Positions 53,587 to 64,000 of a DNA stretch of 64,000 bases are shown here, in pieces (position 1 is the stretch's first letter; each line of letters opens with the position of its first letter). The notes under the pieces are model-generated. The model was not told the origin of the DNA and made no database searches. It worked only from the letters and a program-made list of their open reading frames with translations. Both the position numbers and the translations under genes were made by a program. Source of the stretch: Echinarachnius parma (lineage: Eukaryota > Echinodermata > Echinoidea > Clypeasteroida > Echinarachniidae); the NCBI GenBank assembly GCA_037951105.1, contig JBAMJV010008174.1:1-64000 (forward strand), given 5' to 3'.

Positions 53587-54685
53587 AAAAGTGGCAGAGT
53601 GGTCTTGAAGAGAAGGGAAAACCGGGGTTAATGGATAAAAAAAAGGTTAATTAGAACTAGAAGGCAAGAAGCCCTTTTTTGTTGATTTTAGGGGTGGACT
53701 AAGTAAAGTAAGACAGGTAAGCAATTGATAAAATCTTCCTAAAATCCTCTGACGAAATAAACTAAAATCATAATGAGACTGAGTTTATTTTGTCCGAATA
53801 AATCTAAAAACCATGCAGACGAAATAAACTGCATGAATAATTGAATTCATTATGATCGGAGAGTGGCACGAATTATTATGCGTGTCGTCGGCCAGCCATG
53901 AGAGTGAGACGGTCTAAAAAAATCAGACTACGTCAGACTGTGAAAACGGGACAAGATCCAGGGAAAATCGGATGCCAGGGGTTTAGGTCCCCGGTGGACT
54001 AAAGTAAGAGAATGCCTATATCATCATAGAGAATGTAGCTTATATTAATGGAGAATGAGGCTTAAAGAAACTGACAGCAAGTTATTACCAGCTGGGAGGC
54101 GAAAGCTCAGCCTGAGCTTCAGGTCAAGAAACTGAATCGATGTTGGCAATGCATGCAACCACTGTTTGAACAGGCACTTCTTGGCAATCATAATAGCCGA
54201 GAACTCCGGCTCAGGTACATCCCGGCAAGAGCCCAGTCCCAGGCAGGCAGCCGACAGTCAGTGGTTCGGCCACTAATTGGGCTAATAATCTGATCTGGAA
54301 AGCTCTATGTAAATTGTCATTTCGCTCATTAAATATCAACACTTGTCACGCTGATTCACCACACCAGAAATCAAGAAATGCAAAGTCATGCTATTATTGC
54401 TATCCATCTTGATTCTTGTCTCTTGAGGAAGTTTTGTAAATCAGCTGATTGTCACGATGACAAGATAGTCTGTTGGCGAGGCGGTTTGATGTTGCACTGA
54501 AATTGTTTTCCGATCAATTTGATGGACTAAAAATGTCTATTTAATCAAAATAATCGTATTCATGCTCTCTGGACTCAGAAGTTACGTGCAAACTGGTTTT
54601 GAATTTATTTAAACAAAGCTTTAAAAAATATTAACTCGTCATTAATTATTGCTACAGAACATTAATCACATAAAAGCCTGTTACG
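53587..54685. other. Stretch with one exon-like segment
   Basis: Mostly unrecognised AT-rich DNA. Bases 54067-54270 are GC-richer and look coding on the - strand (EFSAIMIAKKCLFKQWLHAL, then a G/GTAATAAC donor near 54090). The + strand is also open here. The - strand frame would join the decarboxylase exon at 50707 in phase, but I recognise no protein family in either frame. Confidence 0.3.
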
Positions 54686-55710
54686 CAAGCTAGAATGAAC
54701 CCACTAGAAATTCCATATGTAGTCTATAAAAATTTGTCTGCCACAACTTGTAAGTTATTGTTTTTGAAGGTTTTGAATATTTGTTGGAATTCTGAAGTTA
54801 TTCCTAAGCAATTGAAGCACTCTATAATTGTTCCTATACGGAAACAAGGTAAACAATCACAAGAATTGTCTTCCTATCGACCAATAGCTTTAATGTCGTG
54901 CATGAGTAAGATATTGGAAAAAATGATAAAGGAAAGACTATATTGGTTTGTTGAAAAACACAATATTTTGCCTCCTTTTATGAGTGGTTTTCGAAAAGGA
55001 CGCAATATAGTGGACAATATAGTTGAATTAGAAAATTCTATACAAACAAATTTAAATACAGGACTTCATACTTTAGCCTTGTTTCTAGATATAGAAAAGG
55101 CGTATGATAAATTATGGATTAAAGGATTGATGTTTAAATTAGCACAAATTGGAATAAGAGGAAAAATGTATACTTTTTTAGAACATTATCTTGAAAATCG
55201 CACCTTTCAGGTAAAAGTGGGACAAACAAAGTCACAAATATATGAACAATGTAATGGGCTTCCACAGGGAAGTGCTTTAAGCCCGCTGTTATTTAATATT
55301 ATGATGAAAGATATCCCTGTCGTCCCCGGAATACAAATATCTTTGTATGCAGATGACTGCGCTGTTTGGATTCCAGGGATGAATGCATTTGATATGACAG
55401 AACAACTACAGAATTATATTGGAATATTACAAAATTGGTTCCATAAATGGAGATTTTAGTTATCAGTACACAAAACAGTTCCTGTCTTGTTTACTAGAAG
55501 TATACATGTAGAATATCCTATTTTGAAAATAAATGATGAAGATTTAATGTTTAAAGAAAGTCAACGATTTTTAGGAATTATATTTGATAAACACCTTACT
55601 TGGCAAAAACATATTGAGAATATAGTACTAAGATGTAAAAGGAAATTAAATATACTTACTCTCTTAATGCGAAAGAGTGGATTCTCCGCTCTAGCTGTCG
55701 AGTGACATGC

Positions 55711-55830
55711 GTTTCAACTCTGAAAAGAGTTGAAATCGACTCTGAAAAGAGTTGAAATCGACGCCGCCGCGTGTTGAATAGGCGTTCGCGATAGTATAGT
55801 ATGAGTTACCGTTTCAACTCCGAGAGCGAG
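55711..55830. repeat. TTTCAACTC/GAGTTGAAA stem-loops with a 22-bp direct repeat
   Basis: TCTGAAAAGAGTTGAAATCG is repeated in tandem with a 22-base period (55719 and 55741). TTTCAACTC is complementary to GAGTTGAAA in each. A third, looser stem-loop (GTTTCAACTCCGAGAGCGAG) follows near 55812. Confidence 0.7.
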
Positions 55831-55854
55831 TTGAACAAAATCGAGACACAGCCA

Positions 55855-56070
55855 CTAAGGCAGCCAATCAGTGATCATCTTTGAGTCACGTCACGCGCGC
55901 GCGATAAGGAAAATTTAATTCGATGCGGGAATTGTTTGCACCGCTGTACTAGCTCGCTCTTCGTCATCATTTTGGACGTCGGAGATCGAAGATTTAGAAG
56001 ATCGAAATCACATTCAGACGGTTCTATAATAAAGGAGAACTCAGTGAGGACTTCCGCAAAACACTTGAAG
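55855..56070 (+). promoter_or_regulatory. CpG-rich promoter-like segment and candidate first exon
   Basis: AGCCAATCAG (CCAAT box, 55862-55871) is followed by TGAGTCACGTCAC (AP-1/CRE-like, from 55882) and CGCGCGCGCG. Downstream sequence is GC-richer up to a consensus donor, ACTTGAAG/GTGAGT at 56070/56071. Candidate acceptors lie at 57887 (ATTGCAG). This is suggestive of a transcription start, not proof. Confidence 0.35.
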
Positions 56071-57632
56071 GTGAGTTTTTATCATGATTTAAGTTTATAC
56101 TTAGACAAATCAATCTTTCACTTTCGGCTTTCATTTATATACGCCAATTTGCAATCACAACGCAAACGTTACGGCGCGCACCAATGTAAGTGCGCGCGTG
56201 TGTGTGTGTGTGTGACGTGTGTGTGTGTTTGTACACGGGTGTGACTTGTCAAAAATGATGGTCAAGCGATTAAATAGTTGAAACATAATTTCCCTTGCAA
56301 CATGTTCAGGTAATTAGTATACTGAAATATTCTCTAAGTTCTAAAGATTATAGATGAACAGAATAATCGGGTGAAAACTGACTCATCTTGCAAATTATCC
56401 TCAATATCTTACTGGTGGTTCAGGGTGGTTTCTTTCAATATTATAAATTTATAGACAGTGATACTCTAGCCTAGTGCGCGTAGTGGAAATACCAAACCGG
56501 CTCGTTTTATTGCTGAATATATCCAAATAGTCTAAAGACTTCATCACTTATTCACATATCAACTTCACTATATAATTTAATATTTCCTTGGCTTTCATAC
56601 CAGCCATATTTCCAAGCACATAACCCATTCCTTGAGTTATAATTTAATCAAAATCCACAACTAGCAAACACAATTACCACTAAACGCGCGCGCGCCGATC
56701 ACTCACAGTCACACTCACAGAGTCCGTTTCAAGTAAATTCATGCACAAATTCCTTACAAATTCCCTTATTTGTAGCTCATCTATACATAATACATCAATT
56801 CATATATCAAGCCTTCTTAACAATTCAATTATCTATCATATAAGCTATAATTTATCTCATACTTTGCATTTAAATAACAGAAAACTACAAATAAAGGTTG
56901 TTTCTAATCAATTACTGGCTCCGGAAGATGCTCATGAATATGCAAATGAGCTTTATGCGTAATTTGCATATCATGTGTTTTGGAGTCGCTAAGTGGAACT
57001 ACGGTAATAAACATGCTAAGTTCTAACCTTTGAAAGCAAAGTATCGCTTCTGAACTATTCACATACTTTGTAACAAATATCAATCTAAACTATCTGGTAT
57101 ATAACATTGTCATATCATTTGACAATAAAGAGGAATTTAATAAACAATTTCAGAAAGCTTTGTAACAAACGTTTATACCCGTATCTGCCTACGCAAATAT
57201 CTGCGTTGTGCGTCGTACAATTAACGCAGCGCTATGTCAACTGCACTGTCGTTCTAAATGCAATACATCAACAACAGCAATACGACACTCATTATTCAAC
57301 TCATCATCACAAGAATCATATCGAATCAGTAACACTGTCAAGTAGTCAACACTAATCTATAACTTTACCTGGTTTGTGAATTAATCCATTCTTGTTAATC
57401 TTCCGTTTCGAGCCAAAGTTTAAGTTCACAATCAAAATATTTAATAATGTAAGTGTTGCTAGTCTTAATTACAGACTTATCAATATACGCGCCGTGGCGC
57501 AAAATACCTTGGGTACTGTATTCCATTTCTTAAATGTGTATTTCTAAGGTAAATGTTCCTCTCAAATATGTTTAGGCCTTATAGTAGGTAAACTGTCCCT
57601 TTTGGAGGTCTGCATTTGTTTTGATCTGTCAG

Positions 57633-57810
57633 CAGTGACGTAGCGTGGTCGGACTGATTGGGGGGGGGGGGGGGGGGGGGGGGGGCACACCTTATGTATT
57701 TCTTTGTTTTTTTCCAAAAATGTCCCCTTATGTTTTCTATTGTTTGTTCAGAATTATTGGGGGCACGTGCCCCCCCCCCCCCCCCGTGCCCCCCTGTAGC
57801 TACGCCACTG
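57633..57810. mobile_element. hAT MITE with exact 8-bp target duplication
   Basis: The ends are CAGTGACGTAGCGTGG and the complement of GTAGCTACGCCACTG. TCTGTCAG is duplicated at 57625-57632 and 57811-57818. The interior is a long G tract and a long C tract, which may be of uncertain length in the assembly. Confidence 0.88.
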
Positions 57811-57887
57811 TCTGTCAGTCACCATACATTTTTAATGGTAGTACAAATGATTTTTTTTTTTGTTCTCATATTTTCATTTGATTGCAG

Positions 57888-58585
57888 ATTTGAAATATCA
57901 CCCACCGACACACACTGCATCCCAGATGAACGACAGCTGGGATCAAAGGGATACCCGATGACACACCCAGCTGCAACATAAACGTAAGCAGTGTGCCAGC
58001 CTACAATACAATGAAGAAAGGCAACCGCGCAGTTAAACTAGACATGCACGAAGACGAGCGATACAAGTGCGAAGCCGACAGAGACAACCATCAAGACGAG
58101 CAAAACGACCTCGAAGATGAACAAAGGCGAGCTAAGCAGCCGCAAAGACCAGCGAGACAAGTGCCAAGATAACAGAGACGACCAGCAAGACGACCACGAA
58201 GACAAGCGAAGATGAGTAAGACGACCCCGAAGACAAGTGAAACAGTCGCAAATATGAGCGAGACAAGTGCCTAGATGACAGAGACGACCAGCAAGACGAT
58301 CGAGATGACCACGAAGACGAGCAAAGACAAGCACGAAGACGAACAGGCAGCCGCAAAGACGAGCGAGACAACCGCAAAGAAAACGAGTGACTCGAAGACC
58401 AGCGAAGCAACCGTGAATGCGGCTTCGACAGTAACCTTGACGAAACCAACTTCAGTGAACCGAACACCAGCTTTCAGAGTCCGTGCAGAGCTGACACTTA
58501 TCGCTAGCCCAACGATCATGGCGTTCGCGACACAGGCCACAACCCGGAGGATATGCGATTGTGATATGGAATGTGAACGTTGAAC
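57888..58585 (+). other. Candidate exon region with Thr/Ser/Lys-rich open frame
   Basis: After the ATTGCAG acceptor at 57887, the sequence contains a donor-like GTAAGC near 57983 and then degenerate repeats (CAGAGACGACCAGCAAGACG) from 58040 to 58400. The frame 58275-58583 from ATG reads MTETTSKTIEMTTKTSKDKH and ends in CDCDMECER, 102 codons. It is low-complexity and matches no family I know. The frames on the - strand are artefacts of the repeat. Confidence 0.3.
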
Positions 58586-58700
58586 TGCATGGTTTGGTTG
58601 AAGTTTTGTATAAAATATACACTTGAAATTACTTTTCAAAAGGAAGAAGTTTTGTCACCTTCCTTGCTCATGAATCCATACATTTTAAATACATAGGCCT

Positions 58701-58795
58701 ACAAGAACATGCCTGTAGTAGTCACCAACCTTCTACAATGGCCACTTTTCTAGTTTTCAGTAGGTGGTCACTATATACACATGTTTGACTGTTTA
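58701..58795. repeat. MITE fragment, ACAGTCAAACCTGT family
   Basis: The right end (CTATATACACATGTTTGACT) and the AATGGCCACTTTTCTAG interior match the family; the left end is lost. Confidence 0.55.
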
Positions 58796-58799
58796 CTAC

Positions 58800-60640
58800 T
58801 GTAGCTCAAGACATTGCTGCCCCGAAGCCAGAATCAATCCAATTTTGATACAGATCTGCCTCACCGGTTCCCCTCGACTCTACGTCCTGACTGATGGACC
58901 CTGTTCGAGTACCAAAGTAGAAGTAGAAGTATGTGAGGGGCCAGATTAAATCCAGGAAACATGAACATGTCCCTATTTAAAGGCTTTAACTATGATATTA
59001 AAATGTCCTGAATATAGATCAATTATCTGCCAACTGTTTCTTACCTTTTGCAAGGTGGTGTGATAATTTGTTAGGTATAATGCATGAAGAACAATTGTTT
59101 TTTTAAAATCGAATTAACTTCCAATGTGAAGAAAAAAGACTTCTTAAAGATTGGGATGAACATTGCTTGGGCTAAAACGTGATGTTTAGGACTTGGGCCC
59201 ACTGTTTTATGAAAGGCTGCATGATTATGTTGTTGTATATAAGTATTATTGTAATTGTTTTAATGGTAACTTACAAGTTTTAATTTTTCGTTTGCTTCTC
59301 CAAAATTGTATACTATCCTGTTAAATTATTGCCCAACGGTTGGTCCCCACATGTATTCCTATTGGATGTATTTATGAATTTTAGACCTGTTTCTGAACAG
59401 ATTATTATGAAACAAAGTCCGCACTGTCTCTAACATTGTGTGCCATTTCACATAGTTGTTCATTATCTCACATATTGATAAAAGGGCCCTGTAAAGTAAA
59501 CCAAAACTAAATTATTTCTTTAAATGTATTGTGATAATGTTACAATTTATATCCAACTGTTCTTGAAACTTGTGATGAACATTGTATTACTGGTGACCGA
59601 TTATATTACTGAAATGGCAAGCAGCCCTTTAATTGTCCTAATTCCTTAGCAGAACTAGAGGGTTGACTGTGAAAGGAAACAAAATAATATCTCTGCATGT
59701 GCAAAACGGTTTAACTGGCCACCAGTAGTCTTTGTCTTTTTAGACTAACCAATATTGAAATCATCTTGTTCTGAAACATGATATTACTAAGGTTATTAGA
59801 TTTCCCAAGTTGTGTTGTATTGCAAATATCTCTTCACACATTGCTGTTTTGCATGAACTTGTAGATTGTTTGATGCTTGTGTGTTTTTATATATATATGT
59901 ACAATGTGTATTTTAATGTTTATATTTCAAATTGAATTAAAAGAAAATTAAAATTTCTTTAATCAGGAAAGTTTAATATGTCTTAGAAAGTTTAGAATTG
60001 AAGTAGAAGAGTGAATACAGTGTAACCTCGTTACAAAGAGCTCTGATAAAACAAACCATTTATAACAAAGTCATTTTGCTTGTCCCAGCCGTTGTTTAAA
60101 AAAAATGTTTTAACCCTTTGTTTTATAACAAGGTGATTGTCTTAATCGCAAGGATCTTTTTGTAAAGAGGTTTCACTGTAGCATAATGTTGTTGTGTACC
60201 CCATAAAAACAATGTATGCCCAATGGGCAGTGGTTCACCTTTTGTTTTCACTAAAACATGAGGGCAAGGCAAATCATTCTATTCTATTGCTAGTACATTG
60301 TTTTTGTATGTTATTTTTCGAGGGGAAAAAGATACAATCAATTACCTTGTTAATACCCTAAAATAGTTTTGCAAATTATTGTTTTTATTTCCTTTGGGGC
60401 TCATTCCAGCAAAATGTGAACCATCACACAGCATGTGTGCACGATACATTGTTCCATTGAACACAACAATTTATTTCCATTATATTTTGTTCCACAAACT
60501 GCATTTTCAATGTAAGAATTAGTGTATGCCTATATGGGACATTATGTGTGTTTATGTGCGTATGTTTGCTAACATGTATATGTGCATGTGGATGAATATC
60601 TAAACCCCAAATTGATAGATTTTGTAATCACCCTATCCAG
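58800..60640. other. AT-rich filler of the 5.4 kb insert, no feature recognised
   Basis: Long AT-rich sequence with many stops in all frames. AATTAAAAG-type and AATAA-type words exist but no convincing poly-A site stands out. It could be a 3' untranslated region of a transcript starting near 55.9 kb. Confidence 0.35.
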
Positions 60641-60649
60641 CTTGAATGA

Positions 60650-61060
60650 TTTCCACTCCAGAATGAGAGTTAAAACAACATTAACTCTGCATTAGGAGTG
60701 GATTCCACTCCAAACGAAGTGGTCACTAATATGGCTCCCTAAGGAGTGAACAAGGGAGTGGATCTTAACTCCCTTAAAGAGTGGACAATTTCCACTCTAG
60801 TTTGGAGTGAAAAGGGGGGTCAACTCTGGGTTAGGAGTGGATTCCACTCCAAACGAAGTGGTCACTAATATGGCTCCCTGGGGGGTGAACAATGGAGTGG
60901 ATCTCAACTCATTAAAGAGTGGACAATTTCCACTCTAGTTTGGAGTGAAAAGGGGGTCAACTCTGGGTTAGGAGTGGATTCCACTCCAAACGAAGTGGTC
61001 ACTAATATGGCTCCCTAAGGAGTGGACAAAAGAGTGGATTTCCACTCCAAAACATTAAGA
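60650..61060 (+). repeat. Tandem array of a 138-bp unit rich in GGAGTGGA
   Basis: About 2.7 units begin at 60692, 60831 and 60968. Each contains TTAGGAGTGGATTCCACTCC, AACGAAGTGGTCACTAATAT and GGCTCCCT. Within each unit GGAGTGGA and TCCACTCC recur as inverted pairs. Confidence 0.85.
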
Positions 61061-62366
61061 GAGTAGAACTTTAACAAAAACGGAATGGGGAAGCTCATCG
61101 AAATCTCTCTTAATGGTATACAGAGCAATGATACGACCTCTTTTGGATTATGGATGTGAGGCATATAATAGCGCCTCTGACACGGTCAAAAAACCTCTTA
61201 ACTCAATTCAATTTCAAGCACTTCGGATATGTGCCGGTGCACTCCCTTCAACGCCATTAGCATCTTTGCAAGTTGAAATGGGAGAAATGCCTCTGGACAT
61301 TAGAAGAAATTTTATGACAGAAAAATATAAATTTAGTTTGCAGAGACACTTAGATCACCCATTGTTAAAAGTTTTTCGGCCAGATTGGCAAGTGAAATTA
61401 ATTATGAAATGTAAAGCAGGAAACAGACCTTTTGCATGCAGAATAAGTAATATCGATAGTGTCTCTGTTGAACCTTTTTTGTCATCTCCACTACCTCCGT
61501 GGCTTCTTAGCCCAGCACACATATCTATTGAATTGAGTCAAGAATTCACAAAGGATAACAACCCAGCCTACCTTCAACAAAAAAGTATTGAATTAATTCA
61601 AAAGAAATGGTCAGCACAATTGCACATATTCACGGATGGTTCAAAGGCAACCCGGTTCAGGGAGATGCTCAGCGGCTTTTTATGTACCGGCCTTTTCATA
61701 CTCACAGTCGAAAAGACTTACAGATTTTACATCATCATATAGAGCAGAATTGGCAGCAATCGCTTTAGCTCTGGATTGGTTACAGTCTGTTGAAGTGTAT
61801 GTTGGAGTGGTAATCTTTTCAGATTCTTTGAGCTCACTCATGGCGTTACAAAATAATAAAATTTCAGAATCATTTGTATTAGAGATTGTGAGTATTCTTA
61901 CAAATTTAGATAAGACAGGTAAAGATATCTTTTTTGAATGGATACCGAGTCACTGCGGAGTAAATGGAAATAAAATGGTGGATTACTATGCAAAACAAGC
62001 AGTATTATGCGAGTGAACAGAGGGGTGCGTACCCCGAAAGCCTAAGAAACGTACTTTGAGGGCTGGTAAGACGGCATCATGTGACAGGGGAGGGATCAGT
62101 GTTGCTAATTACATTTGGACAGTGGTGCGATCGCCCAATTGTATGTATTCTCAAGCCATGGAGATATATTTAGGATATCTAGATGTAGCTCCTGGCCATG
62201 CCTCGATAATTCTTTTATGCCTTGAAGATTTGTCAAAAAAAACACTATTATTTATATTATGTGTGAAAAAAAGAAGAGAAAATAGACAAAATAAATGCAT
62301 ACTTGTATATATAAATATTGATGATATAAATACATAGAAATTTAATTTTAAATAAAAAAAAAAAAA

Positions 62367-63544
62367 ATGTATGGTAGTTGGCGACAATAGTCACCATTGA
62401 CTAATCGCCATAAAAATTAAATAACAACAACAACAACCTCGGTGATGCAACCCCAAATACCCGATTATGTAACTATTGCAAATATTGTACTGTGATTAGT
62501 TACTGTGTACCGTCAATTTATTATCAATCAAGTCAATACTTACAATAAACTGTTTAGAAATTCGTTATTGTTATTATTATTACATGATAATAGGGGTTAC
62601 CCCCACTGAAATGTTGTAAACATGAAAACAGCATACAAATATTCACAATAAAAAAAATAATATCATTACAACAATATTTACACTAATTAATTTCGTATAG
62701 GTTTACTATACAAAACACATACAGATAATAAAAAGGATAATATGTGTCTAAAGTTCAGTTTCTTCGAAATAAAGTTACATTTTGATGGCGTATTAATACA
62801 CGGAAAGAGCTGTCATCACCCCATCATCCCAACCTTACCACCACGGGGGGGGGGGGGGGGGGGGGGGCACTCGAATTATTTGTTGACGGGGGTGTGCCGC
62901 AAGGAACTCTGATATGGGGGTCTTAAGAGCTGACTACAAGCAAAAAATATAGGGTCTTTGGAGCTACAAAAACCCTAAAACGGGAGTTAAGGGGTCTGAG
63001 GAGCAAACTAAAACTATACAAAATACATAGACTTGGAGCTACCAAAGACCTACGGAAACCCTTAAAAAGGCTCAAATGGTGGTCCAAGGAGCTGAATAGA
63101 AGAAAAATAATGGCCTGGCGCTACTCAACTACCTAGCCAAGTCATTCCGGGGGTCTATGGAGCGGCAATATTTGAAAATCGGGTTACCTTTATAAGCGGC
63201 AATCGGGTGTGAAAACGGGGTTACCCGTCTATACATGAGTGCCTCCCCGGGCACCCCCCCCCCCCCCCCCCTCCCCCATAAACCCAACAATAATACAAAT
63301 GTTTCAACGCATATTTATTTCCCCCTTTTTTATGCACATGCGTTCTCTCTCGTAGAAATCAATGTCCCATACTGCCATACACAAGTAATACTAATATAAT
63401 ATACAAGTAATAATTCGAGTGCCCCCCCCCCCCCCCTCTCCCCCTTGGTCCGGCCACGCATAGCACCGGCCGTTGCAATAAACGAAGCTAGTTATTATAA
63501 TTATTGTCTAAATCATGTACCTGTATATAAACATGGGTATTTAC
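62367..63544. repeat. G/C tracts bounded by inverted GGGGGCACTCGAATTA
   Basis: A G tract followed by GGCACTCGAATTATTTG begins near 62845; its complement, TAATTCGAGTGCCCCCC, lies at about 63411-63435. Between them GGTCT and GGAGCTAC words recur irregularly, and there is another C tract at 63255. It may be a non-autonomous element with homopolymer ends. No gene is visible. Confidence 0.45.
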
Positions 63545-63650
63545 CTGACACAAATTGAACCATTCCTCTCGATTCACGCCGAAAGATGTGACCAAACTGA
63601 AGTTTAATTCTGTTTCCACCAAAAATATATGTCAGTTTCCTGAACTCCAT
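63545..63650 (-). CDS. Possible upstream exon of the decarboxylase gene
   Basis: A donor GTCAG/GTAAATA (exon edge at 63545) ends an open - strand frame in phase 1, exactly the phase needed to join the acceptor at 50707. Starting at ATG 63563, the joined protein would begin MVQFVSGTSQSSSLHRVLFS, then QPQRLSSFTRTSGCTISSS before the MQQQ start. A longer start is ATG 63650 (MEFRKLTYIFGGNRIKLQFG). The leader is rich in S, R and T with no acidic residue from ATG 63563. The intron would be 12.8 kb. Phase agreement has a one-in-three chance of being accidental. Confidence 0.35.
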
Positions 63651-63701
63651 ATTTATAATGTCAGCAGCACATCGATCAGTTCGAGTAGAAACTATATTCA
63701 A

Positions 63702-64000
63702 TCGGTAGGCTAAAGTAATATAGTCCTACAGTGCAGACATGTCAGTTGAAGTTCTGGACTTCAAATTATTATTACCCCTTTTTTCGTTTATTATGACACC
63801 GTTTATTGTGTCTTAAATGTATAGGATTTAGAGTCCAATGTCACTGTGTGCAAAGGCTCGAACACAAACCAACAGCGAGCGAAGGTCGAAAATTTACTTT
63901 GTATTATATGTATCATGTACCGTATCACGCTATAGTAAAATGTATATTTAAACAGTGTTGTAGATCATAATTATTTGTAACAAACCCACACAGAACAGGG
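63702..64000. other. Right flank, no feature recognised
   Basis: AT-rich sequence. If 63545-63650 is a first exon, this would be its promoter side on the - strand, but I see no clear TATA, CCAAT or CpG-rich segment. Confidence 0.3.

Larger units (their letters stand above)
55684..61083. mobile_element. 5.4 kb insert inside the LINE, class unknown
   Basis: It interrupts the LINE between codons for LMRK and LTKTEWG, with at most a few bases lost. No transposase, RT or clear inverted ends are visible. It begins with paired TTTCAACTC/GAGTTGAAA stem-loops, then a CpG-rich promoter-like segment, exon-like pieces, a degenerate AAGACGAGCGAGACAAG repeat array, about 2 kb of AT-rich DNA and a GGAGTGGA tandem array at the right. 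A small hAT MITE has inserted into it, so it is not the youngest insertion here. Confidence 0.55.
54686..62366 (+). mobile_element. I-superfamily LINE (RT and RNase H), split by a 5.4 kb insert
   Basis: The left part (54695-55459, then 55487-55705 after an in-frame stop) carries the reverse transcriptase: VPIRKQGKQSQELSSYRPIA, FLDIEKAYDKLW, NGLPQGSALSPLLFN and YADDCAVW. The right part resumes at about 61084 with LTKTEWGSSSKSLLMVYRAM, the direct continuation of the thumb region. After one frameshift near 61640 it carries an RNase H domain (TDGS, YRAELAAIALAL, FSDSLSSL, WIPSHCGVNGNKMVD). The 3' end has AATAAA and an A run (about 62350-62366). ORF1, endonuclease and early RT are missing. RNase H after RT fits the I superfamily (I or Nimb type). 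Confidence 0.87.

Noticed and set aside
58038-58639. Three overlapping - strand open frames (58038-58334, 58132-58467, 58271-58639)
   Set aside because: Ser/Leu/Val-rich frames in several phases over the same repeat array are expected shadows of a repeat without stops.

Overview
This is an AT-rich, intron-rich animal nuclear window. The gene structures and the density of short inverted-repeat transposons suggest a marine invertebrate, plausibly an echinoderm or related deuterostome, but nothing in the sequence fixes the species. Protein-coding content is low: two complete, convergently arranged metabolic genes and the remains of three LINEs. The rest is repeats.

Gene 1 (+ strand, 4196 to 15526 or 17998) encodes a mitochondrial long-chain-type acyl-CoA dehydrogenase. 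It has eight constitutive coding exons and two alternative, duplicated last exons 2.4 kb apart. Both have the same splice phase and their own stop codon, giving predicted proteins of 451 or 450 aa. Gene 2 (- strand, 50609 down to 27868) encodes a PLP-dependent acidic amino-acid decarboxylase of the cysteine sulfinate/glutamate decarboxylase family. All 13 coding exons join in phase to 517 aa. An upstream - strand exon near 63.5 kb would splice in phase and add an N-terminal leader. One gene burns fatty acyl-CoA in mitochondria; the other points to taurine/hypotaurine or beta-alanine synthesis. There is no sign that they are functionally linked.

Layout: 1-4 kb, G/C homopolymers and a degenerate TTAGAC repeat with a near-identical duplicated block; 4.2-18 kb, acyl-CoA dehydrogenase; 18-27.8 kb, intergenic with many MITEs and one tRNA-derived SINE; 27.9-50.7 kb, decarboxylase, with introns carrying a CR1/Jockey-like LINE, a Harbinger-like element, a minisatellite inside a MITE, and decayed copies of one of its own exons; 51-54.7 kb, a LINE tail, a Harbinger MITE and a four-fold palindrome; 54.7-62.4 kb, an I-superfamily LINE (RT plus RNase H) split by a 5.4 kb insert that carries a promoter-like CpG-rich segment and splice-like signals; 62.4-64 kb, G/C tracts and the possible first exon of the decarboxylase gene.

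The observations most worth following are the duplicated last exon of the dehydrogenase, a perfect DR1 nuclear-receptor motif abutting the splice acceptor of the second copy, DR1-rich repeat arrays in introns of both genes, the CQHK lysine motif of the decarboxylase, the exon-fragment array at 39.6-40.2 kb, and the 5.4 kb insert. No retrovirus-like or Polinton-like element, CRISPR array or rRNA gene was recognised. Coordinates and exon joins were worked out by eye.
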